DNA of 64,000 nt from positions 992,001-1,056,000 of the forward strand of contig CAWAWM010000008.1 of NCBI GenBank assembly GCA_963785765.1, read 5' to 3'. This DNA is from DATBGO01 sp963785765. GTDB taxonomy: Bacteria > Actinomycetota > Actinomycetes > Streptosporangiales > Streptosporangiaceae. The first letter of the stretch is position 1, and each line of letters opens with the position of its first letter. Below the pieces are notes generated by a model that worked only from the letters and a program-made list of their open reading frames with translations, made no database searches and was not told the DNA's origin. Shown here in pieces: positions 1 through 8,318 of the stretch. The translations under genes and the position numbers were made by a program.

Positions 1-64
1 CATCAGCTTTCGCCTCCCTGCGAAACATTAACGGCCTGGCTGGCGCGCTGATCAGACTCTGGCC

Positions 65-1306
65 GTGCGAACCTACCGAGAGCTCTTCCTGGTCCCCGAG
101 TTCGCCCCGCTCTTCGCGACCACGGCCGTGCAGGTCGCGGCGACCACGCTGAGCGGGCTGGCGCTGGGCACGCTGGTCTATGCGGCCACTCGCTCGCCGT
201 TGCTCGCCGCGCTCAGCATGTTCGGCTCCTCGCTGACCCAGGTGATCGGGGCGGCGGCCCTGCTTTCGGCGTCCGACCGGCTGCCGCCGCGCGCCGCGAC
301 GACCGGCCTGGCCCTGGTCTACGGGCTTGGCACTACCGCCCTGGCCCTGCCCGGCCTGCCGATCTGGGGTATCTTCGCCGTCATCGTGAGCCTGGGACTG
401 GCTGCCTCGGTAGGTGGCGGGGTCCGGTACGGGCTGCTCAGCGAGATCCTGCCGCCGGGCGGGTACCTGCTCGGCCGCTCGGTGCTGAACATGTCGGTCG
501 GGATCATGCAGATCTGCGGATTCGCGCTGGGCGGTGTGCTGCTGACCGTCTTGTCAGCCCGCGGTGCGCTGCTGGCTGGCGCCGCCCTGTACCTCGCCGG
601 CGCGGTCATCGCCTGGTGCGGCCTGACCCGGCGGACCCCGCGCGCTGCTGGCCGGCCGTCGCTCGCGCAGACCTGGCGGACCAACGCCCGGCTATGGTCG
701 TCGTCGCCGCGCCGCTACCTCTACCTCGCCATGTGGGTGCCCAACGGGCTGATCGTCGGCTGCGAGTCACTGTTCATCCCCTACGCGCCCGGCCGCGCGG
801 GCCTCCTGTTCGCCTGCGCGGCCCTCGGAATGCTGGCTGGGGACACGATGGCCGGCCGCTTCGTGCCGCAGCGCTGGCGGGGGCGGCTGGCCCCGGCGCT
901 GCGACTGCTGCTCGCCGCGCCATACCTGGTCTTCGTGCTGCATCCGCCGTTGCCGATCGCCGTGGCGGCCGTCCTGCTAGCCTCGGTCGGCTACTCGGCG
1001 AGTCTGCTCCTCCAGGAACGCCTGATGGCCCTGACGCCAGACGACATCCACGGCCATGCCCTGGGGCTCGCCTCGTCAGGCGTCCTGACCATGCAGGGGG
1101 TCGCCGCGGCCATGGCCGGGGCCATCGCCCAGGCCACGTCCCCGGCCACGGCGATGGCGATCCTTGCTGCGGCCTCGGTGGCGGTCACCCTGACGCTGGC
1201 CCGCGGACTGCGTTCCAGGCCGAGGCGGCCGGCCTCGCGGAGTCTGGTCAGGGGCCAGCGCTCCACCGAATGGCAAACTGGTCCAGCTGGTAGCCAAGCG
1301 CATTGA
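65..1306 (+). CDS. MFS transporter
   Basis: A 413-residue, almost wholly hydrophobic protein with about twelve predicted membrane segments, as expected of a major facilitator superfamily permease acting in the cytoplasmic membrane. The cytoplasmic loop after the sixth segment is Arg-rich, around residues 190-220. Small residues (Gly, Ala) crowd the helices, as in actinobacterial drug/metabolite exporters, but the substrate cannot be told. The GTG start at 65 has no Shine-Dalgarno sequence; a CAGACT hexamer ends six bases before it (53-58), so the mRNA may be leaderless. The last 59 bases overlap the end of the convergent gene at 1248-2231. The C-terminal tail after the last helix is Arg-rich and ordinary. 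Family call is firm, specificity unknown. Confidence 0.82.
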   Translation: MRTYRELFLVPEFAPLFATTAVQVAATTLSGLALGTLVYAATRSPLLAALSMFGSSLTQVIGAAALLSASDRLPPRAATTGLALVYGLGTTALALPGLPIWGIFAVIVSLGLAASVGGGVRYGLLSEILPPGGYLLGRSVLNMSVGIMQICGFALGGVLLTVLSARGALLAGAALYLAGAVIAWCGLTRRTPRAAGRPSLAQTWRTNARLWSSSPRRYLYLAMWVPNGLIVGCESLFIPYAPGRAGLLFACAALGMLAGDTMAGRFVPQRWRGRLAPALRLLLAAPYLVFVLHPPLPIAVAAVLLASVGYSASLLLQERLMALTPDDIHGHALGLASSGVLTMQGVAAAMAGAIAQATSPATAMAILAAASVAVTLTLARGLRSRPRRPASRSLVRGQRSTEWQTGPAGSQAH

Positions 1307-2231
1307 CCGTGGGCTGAATGAAATTTGCCCTGATGGTCTGCCCGGCTACCGCTTCGGCGGTGGCTATCAGCGGGCGGGTCACCTGCGGGCTGTGCTGAGA
1401 CTTGACGAAGGCGATCTGCTGGGCCTCGGAATACAGCACTGACTCAGGAAACTGCGGCCGCAACACCACGCCGCAGCCAAACCCCGGATACGTCCAGCTG
1501 TGCTGCGTGTCGATGGGCTTGGACGGGATGTTGTCAATCGTGATGTCGTGAGCCGATCCCGGGAGCTGCGGTCGCGGCAGAACCATCGTGACGGTCACCT
1601 GGCCGGGCTGGCCGTCGTGCGGCCGCCCGAGGACCCGCAACCGGAAATGTCCCGAGGCCGGTGCCCACCAGGCAGCACCGGGATTGAGGTCGACGGTGGC
1701 TGACGCGTGGCCGACGGCGTAGAACGTGCTGGCATACCAGCACGGCCAGGGACCGATGCTCCTGGAGACCTTGTGAGTGAAGAAGAAGGTGAAGTTTGCC
1801 TGGCCGAGGGCGGGCTTCGAGATTCCCTCGATCTTCTGCAGCACCCACGGCCCCAGGTCGGTGTTGGCCGTCGAGGTGCCTGCGCTGATCGTCTGCCAGG
1901 GCCAGCCGAACCTGATCCTCGGCAGGTGGATGTTCAGGCCGACCAGGTGCAGGGCGGCTGACAGCGCGAGCAGGGCCACCGATGCGATGGCGCGGCGGAA
2001 GATCAGTCCCGCTGCCACCAGGGCGGCGAGGCGTAGCGCCCGGGAAGAGATCCGCCGGCGCTGCGGGCTGGAACCTCTTTCAGGCCGGGTAGGAGGGGGC
2101 AGGCCTGGCTGGCTGCCGCCGCGATGGTCGGACGGCGGCGGGGCGCCAGGATTGAGTGCCTCAGGCCGCGCGGGCCCGGCGGCGGTGAGCGTGCCCAGCA
2201 GAAAGACCAGGAAACGAAACACGCGGTCCAC
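1248..2231 (-). CDS. Membrane-anchored protein of unknown function
   Basis: A 327-residue protein. An N-terminal hydrophobic stretch (residues 5-18) is followed by a Pro/Gly/Arg-rich linker, a strong membrane segment (about 68-95) and a 230-residue soluble domain. The soluble part is beta-rich. It ends in a helix and strand carrying GQTIRANFIQPTVNALGY, a layout that loosely recalls DUF4230 proteins; I am not confident of that assignment. It is the third of three minus-strand genes (after 5000-6139 and 2289-4931), 57 bases downstream of the hydrolase gene, so it is probably co-transcribed with them. Similar small membrane proteins accompany wall hydrolases in actinobacterial transfer elements, which would suit a cell-envelope role, but no conjugation gene is visible here. 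Overlaps the MFS gene tail to tail. Confidence 0.6.
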   Translation of the reverse strand: MDRVFRFLVFLLGTLTAAGPARPEALNPGAPPPSDHRGGSQPGLPPPTRPERGSSPQRRRISSRALRLAALVAAGLIFRRAIASVALLALSAALHLVGLNIHLPRIRFGWPWQTISAGTSTANTDLGPWVLQKIEGISKPALGQANFTFFFTHKVSRSIGPWPCWYASTFYAVGHASATVDLNPGAAWWAPASGHFRLRVLGRPHDGQPGQVTVTMVLPRPQLPGSAHDITIDNIPSKPIDTQHSWTYPGFGCGVVLRPQFPESVLYSEAQQIAFVKSQHSPQVTRPLIATAEAVAGQTIRANFIQPTVNALGYQLDQFAIRWSAGP

Positions 2232-2288
2232 CTTCTTCCTTTACCTGATCTTGATGGCTGGCCCGGTTGCTCATGACTGGTGCCGGTG

Positions 2289-4931
2289 TTAAGCCGTGGC
2301 CGGATAATTCAGGCCGAGGACGACCGGCACCGCTCCGAAGGGCAGCCGAAATCTGCTGCCGGGCTTATCGGGGGCGTGCGGCTCGTTAATGTCGGGCCAG
2401 CGCATGTTGAGGTGCTGTGCGGTCAGGCCGGCCACGGAGTACGGGAACTCCATCGCGGACGTGCGGTGCAGCTTAAGCAGTCCGCCCCAGCGGAACGCCG
2501 CAAAGACGTTAGCCAGGTCGCGGACGGAAAGCTCAGCGGGCGCGGTGAGGTCGATCCGGTAAACAGTTCGGGCCAGCTCGGCCAGGTCATCGCAGCATTG
2601 CTGAAGGGCCGCTGACTTGGTGCGGTACATCGTGCCATCGGGATTCAGGGTGCCGAGCTTCTCGCCATGAACGGGTGAGAAACGGGGCCGGGCCTGGCAT
2701 TGCATCCAGTCGCAGGCGGCCAGCAGTTCCCAGCTAATACCCCGGTAGCTTGCGACGTCGCGATAGAGCGGCTCCGCGCGCATCAGTGACGTCCTGGCTC
2801 TGGAGATGAAGGCATTCTTCACCGACAGCGGAATCCGCTGCTGATACCGCCTGGTGCTGGTGCTGGTGCTGGTGCGGTCCGGGGCGGTTCGCAGGCCCGG
2901 CCTGGTGACCGGGGTGCGCAGCGGCTTAGCTGGCTCGGCGTGGGTGCGCAGCGGCTCAGCTGGCTCGGCGTGGGTGCGCAGCGGCTCAGCTGGCTCGGCG
3001 TGGGTGCGCAGCGGCTCAGCTGGCTCGGCGTGGGTGCGCAGCGGCTCAGCCGACTCGGCCTGGGTGGCCGGGCTGACCGGCGGGACGGCGGCCGCCGCCA
3101 CCAGCCCCGGGATGGCGGCCGGGTCAGGCTCCGTCCGCTGGGGTACGGTGGCCGGCGCAGCCACGTCGTAGCGGTACAGATCGTATTGCCGCATCAGGCT
3201 GATGAGCTTCGCGCCATAGTCGGGGTCGGTCGCATAAACGCCGGTCAGCGTGGCCGCGAAGGCATTCGGATCCTGGCGGTATGCCATGGAGCGCTGGTAG
3301 TACTCACTCGTGGCGAGCAGCTTGCCGTGATCGTCGATGCTCTCCGCGAAATTGTGATAGACGCGAAATGACGCGATGCGCGTTACCGACTGCCCGTGGT
3401 CATATTCCTGTGTCCTGAGCGGGTCGCTGCCGGCCGGGCCGATGCCCTTGATGCCGAACAGGTTGTGATCTCTTGCGGCGAGGCTGCTCTGGCCCCAGCC
3501 AGACTCATCGATGGCCTGGGCGATCGTCACCGACGCCGGGACACCGTACTTGCGCTGGGCGGCCACGGCGCCGGGTGCCACCTCGCTGATGAAGGCCTGG
3601 CCGGCCGCCGAGTATGGCGGCGGCTTCAGTACGGCCGCAGAGCGGTGCCTGCGATACGGGGCCGCCTGCCGAGCCGTCGAGCCGCGTGACCCGTGGTATG
3701 CGGTCAACGAGAGGCCCGGGATGGCGGCTGTGCCCTTGCTGGCGGTTCGCGGCGCGGCGGCTGGCTGCGGGATACCGGCCCCCGGCACGCTCGCGGTCAC
3801 CCCGACCGCGGGATGAGCTGGATCGGCTGGTGCGGGTGCCGGCCGGCGGGCCGGGCGCTGGGCCGCCTGGCGGGCCGCGGGCTGGGCTGGCTGGCGGGCC
3901 GAGGGCTGAGCTGGCTGGCGGGCCGCGGGCCGGGCCTGCCTGTGAGCCGAGGCTTGGGCCTGCTGGCGGGCCCGCGGGTGGCCCGGTACCGTCGGCGCCT
4001 GCCGCTGGCCGGGTCCCGGCGTCGCGGCATCGGCCGGAGGCGCACCAGGAATGGCGGCCAGGCCCGGATCGGCTTGGCCGGTGGCCGGACTGGCCTGCGC
4101 GGTGCCGGGGCTGGCCTGCGCGGTGCCGGGGCTGGCCTGCGCGGTGCCGGGGCTGGCCTGCGCAGTCGCCGAGTGGCCGCCGGACGCTTGATCTTGACCA
4201 GGCGGCGCCTTCGTCGCGCTAGGTCCTAGGTCGCCATTGTTGACAAAACCGATCACGCCCTGTGGCCCGAGCGGGTCTTGATACTCGTGCGCGTTGACGG
4301 AGAAGTTGGGCAGGGAATCCCCGCCGACGGTATGCAGCACTCCATCGGCATCTGCGGTCACCACCTCGACGTGACCGCTGAACAGCACCCAGTCACCGGG
4401 CAGCGGCTGGTAGCCGTCACCCAGCGGGTGCCAGCGGTGATGGGCCTGTGCGTCCTGGAGGACCGAGGTGATCCCGAGGGACGACGGATTCGGGTCAACC
4501 CGGACGTCCGCCCATTTATGCAACGGCCACGGGTAGCTGGTACCTCCGGTCACCCAGCTCTGCTGGCCCACGACCTGCGCCGCCAGCTCCAGGGTCAAGC
4601 TGGCAAAGGCCGCGCAGGATTCGCCGTGGTCGACACCGTCGATGCTGTCGTGCTGCCAGATCAGCGCCTCCATCTCGGCAGGGGTCCGGCGCTGCGCCAT
4701 CTGGAGGTAGTAATTGGCCACGTTGACGATGGCCGAGCGCAGCGTGGCGTCCTCCGCTGGCCCGGGCCGAGCGGCCTGCTGCAGGGCCATCAGGCGAATC
4801 GGCATTCCGGCTGGCGATGTCAGGTCAGCCACCGTTCCGGGGACGAAGGAGAAGCCCGTGACCGCACCACCCGCGCCGAGGCTCACGAGCGCAGTCATCT
4901 GCTGCCACCGGGGTCTGCCTGCGGAATGCAT
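2289..4931 (-). CDS. Large multidomain peptidoglycan hydrolase (CHAP + glucosaminidase + lysozyme-like)
   Basis: An 880-residue probable exported wall hydrolase. Residues 12-32 are mildly hydrophobic and may be a signal or anchor. Residues about 75-235 look like a CHAP/NlpC-type amidase domain, with Cys in HGESCAAF (about 105) and His in SGHVEVV (about 187). A Gln/Ala/Ser/Pro-rich linker with 21- and 24-base repeats runs to about 440. Residues about 444-590 are a GH73/FlgJ-like glucosaminidase, with the acidic motif AIDESGWGQSSLA and NLFGIKG. A ten-residue Glu/Pro/Leu/Arg repeat (about 624-673) leads to a C-terminal domain (700-880) that resembles lysozyme-like modules (ISWELLAAC). The usual Glu there seems replaced by Gln or Met. 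ATG start at 4931. It sits between two membrane-protein genes on the same strand. Roles of the first two domains are well supported; the third is inference. Confidence 0.8.
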   Translation of the reverse strand: MHSAGRPRWQQMTALVSLGAGGAVTGFSFVPGTVADLTSPAGMPIRLMALQQAARPGPAEDATLRSAIVNVANYYLQMAQRRTPAEMEALIWQHDSIDGVDHGESCAAFASLTLELAAQVVGQQSWVTGGTSYPWPLHKWADVRVDPNPSSLGITSVLQDAQAHHRWHPLGDGYQPLPGDWVLFSGHVEVVTADADGVLHTVGGDSLPNFSVNAHEYQDPLGPQGVIGFVNNGDLGPSATKAPPGQDQASGGHSATAQASPGTAQASPGTAQASPGTAQASPATGQADPGLAAIPGAPPADAATPGPGQRQAPTVPGHPRARQQAQASAHRQARPAARQPAQPSARQPAQPAARQAAQRPARRPAPAPADPAHPAVGVTASVPGAGIPQPAAAPRTASKGTAAIPGLSLTAYHGSRGSTARQAAPYRRHRSAAVLKPPPYSAAGQAFISEVAPGAVAAQRKYGVPASVTIAQAIDESGWGQSSLAARDHNLFGIKGIGPAGSDPLRTQEYDHGQSVTRIASFRVYHNFAESIDDHGKLLATSEYYQRSMAYRQDPNAFAATLTGVYATDPDYGAKLISLMRQYDLYRYDVAAPATVPQRTEPDPAAIPGLVAAAAVPPVSPATQAESAEPLRTHAEPAEPLRTHAEPAEPLRTHAEPAEPLRTHAEPAKPLRTPVTRPGLRTAPDRTSTSTSTRRYQQRIPLSVKNAFISRARTSLMRAEPLYRDVASYRGISWELLAACDWMQCQARPRFSPVHGEKLGTLNPDGTMYRTKSAALQQCCDDLAELARTVYRIDLTAPAELSVRDLANVFAAFRWGGLLKLHRTSAMEFPYSVAGLTAQHLNMRWPDINEPHAPDKPGSRFRLPFGAVPVVLGLNYPATA
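2911..3060. repeat. 30-bp coding tandem repeat, five copies
   Basis: Five head-to-tail 30-base units; the middle three are identical and the outer two carry a few changes. On the minus strand they encode a ten-residue AEPAEPLRTH-type repeat in the linker before the C-terminal domain of the wall hydrolase. The near identity of the copies points to recent expansion. Confidence 0.95.
4090..4163. repeat. 21-bp coding tandem repeat, 3.5 copies
   Basis: Identical 21-base units, starting CTGGCCTGCGC, encode AQASPGT on the minus strand within the first linker of the wall hydrolase. A related but more diverged 24-base Gln/Pro/Ala array lies next to it at about 3845-3965. Confidence 0.9.
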
Positions 4932-4999
4932 GGGGGGTCACTCTTTCCTGATCGTCGCGGACGCTGACTGCCGCGCCGCCTTGTCGATGGCCTGGCGGA

Positions 5000-6139
5000 T
5001 CACCCGGAAAGGCGAGGAGCCTGCAGCTGCTTGAGGATGGACTGGACCTGGGGGTCACCCGGGTTCTGCGCGTTCGTAAACAGCACCGCGGCGTCCTGCG
5101 CGGCTTGCGGCGCGGCACCGACCACCCATTTCTGGTAGACGTCGGCTACCAGGGCGGCCTGACCGGCTGGACTGGTCACCGGCCGGGCGCAGAGGCTGGG
5201 AAAGCCTGCCCGCGACTGGAGCGCTGCGGAGCCGGTGTACCGCAGGCAGCCTGCGGCTTTGCTCTCGAGCCCGGGCTGAACGATCGGGGTGCCGTTAGTG
5301 CCGGTGAGTGTCGCCCCGCCGATGATGTTGTTGATGGCCCGCGCCGCCACCGCGAGGCTGTCGACCGGATTTGCCGGGCTGTAGGGATGATGAAGATTCA
5401 GCGACCAGGCCACCTCGCCGCCCTGCGCCGGCGTGATGGGCTCGAGGCCGACCCGGCCATTCTTCGCGTCAGCGAAGTCCGGGTTATCGTCGCTCGTCAT
5501 GAGGGCGAAGGCCCACAGCACCTGGCGGGTGCCCTGGGCACAGGCAAAGTTGACCTGGCCCGGCTCCGACTTGACGTCCGGAATCTGGCACGCCCGGGCG
5601 GCTTCGCTTTGCACTACGGCCACGCTGGGCGGCCACGAAGCGCCGCCCCGGAACACGGTGATGACTAGAACGGCGATGAGCATGGCGACGAGCGCCGCGC
5701 TGATCGCTACCGCGCGCCCGCCTGAGAAGCGCCGGTGGGCGGCAGTCCATCGGCCATGGTTGACGAGAACATCGGTGCGTTCATGCGGCGCGTGTACCGC
5801 ACCGTCGGCGAACGCCCTGTCATCGGCGAACGCGCTGTCATCTGCGAAGGCGCTGTTATCCGCGAACGCCCTGTCATCGGCGAACGCGCTGTCATCTGCG
5901 AACGCGCTGTCATCTGCGAAGGCGCTGTTATCCGCGAAGGCGCTGTCACTGGCGAAGGCGCCGTCATCCGCGAACGCTCGGTGATCAGCGACCGCCCGGC
6001 TATACGCGGACTGCGCAAGTTCCCGGTCAAGTGACAGGCGGGCGTTGGCGAGTCTGCGTTCGAGTTCTGCGGTCTGGTTCCTCAGGTCGGCGACGCGCTG
6101 GTTACTGGAGCGGCGGTCGTCTACGAAATGCGTTCTCAC
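5000..6139 (-). CDS. Membrane protein with coiled coil, hexapeptide repeats and lysozyme-like ectodomain
   Basis: A 379-residue protein. Residues 10-45 form a likely coiled coil. Residues 54-112 are ten copies of a six-residue SAFADD-type repeat. One membrane segment lies at about 147-168, followed by an outer domain of about 200 residues. That domain contains GRVGLEPITPAQGGEVAWSL and LAVAARAINNI, resembling the G.xGL.I.P and repeated-helix pattern of soluble lytic transglycosylases. The catalytic Glu position appears to be ALMTSDDN, so activity is doubtful. GTG start at 6139 with GGTGGG upstream. First gene of a probable three-gene unit with 2289-4931 and 1248-2231. A VirB1-like wall-opening role is a guess from domain and context. 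Cys pairs in the outer domain (CQIPDV, FACAQG, GCLRYT, SLCARP) may form disulfides. Confidence 0.65.
   Translation of the reverse strand: MRTHFVDDRRSSNQRVADLRNQTAELERRLANARLSLDRELAQSAYSRAVADHRAFADDGAFASDSAFADNSAFADDSAFADDSAFADDRAFADNSAFADDSAFADDRAFADGAVHAPHERTDVLVNHGRWTAAHRRFSGGRAVAISAALVAMLIAVLVITVFRGGASWPPSVAVVQSEAARACQIPDVKSEPGQVNFACAQGTRQVLWAFALMTSDDNPDFADAKNGRVGLEPITPAQGGEVAWSLNLHHPYSPANPVDSLAVAARAINNIIGGATLTGTNGTPIVQPGLESKAAGCLRYTGSAALQSRAGFPSLCARPVTSPAGQAALVADVYQKWVVGAAPQAAQDAAVLFTNAQNPGDPQVQSILKQLQAPRLSG
5803..5982. repeat. 18-bp coding tandem repeat, about ten copies
   Basis: Degenerate 18-base units, typified by GCGAACGCCCTGTCATCG, encode [S/R/G]AFAD[D/N] on the minus strand, on the cytoplasmic side of the membrane segment. 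Changes between copies are mostly single bases, and blocks of units recur in the same order, which suggests segmental duplication. Confidence 0.9.
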
Positions 6140-6710
6140 TTTCCCACCTCTGGCGTGCTGCGTATGAGACCTGCCAGGAAGGCAGGCTGACGCGATCTAC
6201 TGGCAGCAATAACCAGGCCGCCGGGGCAGCACGGGATTACTGCTAGCCGTCAGCTATCCGGACGGCCGTAGCGGCGACCGCCGCTTTACCGTGGCGGCCG
6301 TCTCGGGCCGTGGGCCTCAGCCGCCGGATTTGCGAATATGGCGCCAGCGTGAATGGCCGGCGGGGGCCTGGGCTCGTGTCGGCCCGGCTGCCAGCTGCCA
6401 CCCGGCGGCCCGGACGGATGCCTCCGGATCGGGGCATCTGACCGGGGCCAGGCCGGGCGCGTGACTTCAGGCATGCCCGTCATTAGAACATACGTGCGAG
6501 CCTGATGTGAAGAGAGAGTCAATTAGAACGCATATTCGTATGACGTCATCCGGATGGCCGGCGCCCTGGCCTGGACCTATGACCGGGGGCCTGGCGGCCA
6601 AGCCCTGGTGCGCAGCCAGTGACTGCCATACCGCTAGCCATTTTGCGGCTCACGACATCGTTGCCGCCAGACATCCGGATCCTGCGCCCGGCAAGCTCGG
6701 CCGGCCTGAA
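6140..6710. other. Intergenic region without a supported gene
   Basis: 571 bases between two minus-strand genes. Open frames here are short and lack family resemblance. The only structure I see is an AT-richer patch at 6480-6545 with the octamer ATTAGAAC at 6482-6489 and again at 6522-6529. The second is followed by an imperfect LexA-like GAAC-N4-ATTC. It could carry a promoter or operator, but the evidence is weak. Confidence 0.4.
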
Positions 6711-7091
6711 TCATGAGCTGGGGCAGTGCCCCCGCTGGTTGACCTCAACCGCGCGGCCGTCAGGGTCCTCGGCTACCACCCGGCAGCCCCAGGGCATCTG
6801 CTCATGGCCGCTCAGCATCGGCGCTCCGACCCGGGCCAGCGCCTGAGCCGCATGGTCCAGAGACTCGACATAAAAGCCGGGAAAGAAGCCGCCGCCCGAG
6901 CGGCGTTCCCTGGCCCGGCCAGGCGCCTCGGCGGGGTAGATCGCGAAATGCACCGGTCCCAGCTCGGTGGCGAAATGCACCGGCCCTTCGCCATGGTCCT
7001 CATCAGCCAGCTCAAGATCGATAGCGCGATAGAACGCCGCGGTCATGCCTGGGTCAGCTGCGTACAGGACCAGCGAAGCCATCTCGGTCAT
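6711..7091 (-). CDS. VOC (glyoxalase/bleomycin-resistance-like) family protein
   Basis: A 126-residue single-domain protein with the paired beta-alpha-beta-beta-beta pattern of the vicinal oxygen chelate superfamily. It starts with ASLVLYAADPGMTAAFY and ends with WGCRVVAEDPDGRAVEV, the typical closing strands with a metal-ligand Glu. A local echo (GPVHFATELGPVHFAIY) occupies the second and third strands. Such proteins bind small ligands or detoxify reactive compounds; the substrate is unknown. ATG start at 7091. No clear ribosome site, but CAGAAT lies seven bases ahead of the start, so a leaderless transcript is possible. It stands alone. Confidence 0.85.
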   Translation of the reverse strand: MTEMASLVLYAADPGMTAAFYRAIDLELADEDHGEGPVHFATELGPVHFAIYPAEAPGRARERRSGGGFFPGFYVESLDHAAQALARVGAPMLSGHEQMPWGCRVVAEDPDGRAVEVNQRGHCPSS

Positions 7092-7331
7092 GGTGCCGAT
7101 TCTGCCCCAGCCAGCCTCCGACCTTGCGGAACCTCATCAAAGGTCATCCGAGCCAGCGCGCACGCCCACTCGCGGCCGGGTCGCGCGCAACGTCGTGTTC
7201 GCCGATCCGCGCGTGTTCGAGGCATTTGACCTGCCCGGGCAGATTTCGTCGGGCGAGTTTCGCCAGCCGCGATGAGTTGGGCCGGTGCTGCCGGTAGGTA
7301 CCGGTGAGCTCCGACCGGAGGGAGACCCATC

Positions 7332-7888
7332 GTGAGCGTCATCGTCATCGAGTTCATCACCCTGGACGGGATCGTGTCCGACCCCGACGGGTCGGGGGAC
7401 ACGCGGCCGGCGGCTGGGCGTTCCGGCACGGCCCCGAGACGGTCGCCGGGGACAAGTTCCGGCTCGGCAGCACGCTGGACGACGGGGTCATGATGCTGGG
7501 GCGGCGGACCTGGCAGCTGTTCTCGCGGCTCTGGCCGGGACGCGACGACCCGTTCTCCATGCGGATGAACGCCGTGCCAAAGCTGGTCGCCTCCCGCACG
7601 CTGACCGACGCGTCAGCGTGGGTGAACTCGCGCCTCATCGACGGCGACATCGTCGACGCCGTCCGGCGCGAGCAGCGCGATGTGATCATCACCGGCAGCC
7701 TGAGCGTCGTACACGCGCTCATGGCCGGGGACCTGATCGATGAGTACCGGCTGCTGACCTTCCCCACGATCCTCGGCACCGGCGAGCGGCTCTTCCCCGC
7801 CGGCGGCACGCCCGGGTACCTGGACTGTCAGTCGGCCGAGCGAGCCGGCGCCGCCGTCCTCACGCGGTACCGGAGGGCAGCACGATAA
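7332..7888 (+). pseudogene. Dihydrofolate-reductase/RibD-C family protein, frameshifted
   Basis: From the GTG at 7332, with GGAGGGAG just upstream, the frame reads VSVIVIEFITLDGIVSDPDG, the usual start of DHFR-like RibD C-domain proteins. It then needs the next frame for AGGWAFRHGPET and the rest, through GVMMLGRRTW, IITGSLSVVHAL and LLTFPTILGTGERLF to the end. The shift lies at the G5 run 7394-7398; one more G restores one continuous frame of about 185 codons. NADPH-dependent reductase activity is the family norm, with an unknown substrate. Either a very recent pseudogene or a homopolymer sequencing error; nothing else in the frame is damaged. Confidence 0.8.
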
Positions 7889-8318
7889 CCGCTCACTCCA
7901 GCACCCGGTAAGAGACGCCCGGCGAGCCGATCGCGTAGCTGCGGTGCTAGCTGCTGAGGCCGATCGGGCCACCGACGAAGTGGCGGTGTACGTGGAGCGC
8001 GGCCGAGCGCGCCGCGATGCACCGCGGCCCGAAGAGGTGGCCGCGACCAAGAGGTTCAACGAAATGATGACCGGCGCGTAACTTACACGTCACGGTTCAC
8101 TGCCGGTCAGCTGGCCGGTCGGTCCGGGGTCTGCCGCGCGTGGGCGCCCTCGAGAGCCTGGTACGCCGCGCGCATGACGGGCTGATTATGCCGATATCAA
8201 CGGGGAATCCTGACTGATACAGTCCCCAGCCGGCAGCTTCTAGCCGCGACGCCAGACACGCTCGGCGAGCGAATCGAACCGTGGCTGCCAAGACCGGCCG
8301 CTGCCGGGAGGAACCAAA
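7889..8318 (+). other. Intergenic region with a possible gene fragment
   Basis: 430 bases. The frame 7944-8081 (GTG start, 45 codons) ends EEVAATKRFNEMMTGA and stays open upstream to at least 7884 without a better start. Its charged, helix-like composition suggests the tail of a small helical protein whose 5' part is lost, but I do not recognise it. The rest, 8082-8318, has no plausible gene. The SD sequence of the next gene is at 8307-8314. Confidence 0.35.

Noticed and set aside
1..6140. Complete integrative conjugative element or prophage
   Set aside because: Only wall-hydrolase and membrane genes are visible; no integrase, relaxase, coupling ATPase, capsid gene or att repeat could be found in the window.
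6524..6540. LexA box in the 6.1-6.7 kb gap
   Set aside because: GAAC-N4-ATTC has one mismatch in the core and no adjacent damage-response gene, unlike the perfect box at 34292.
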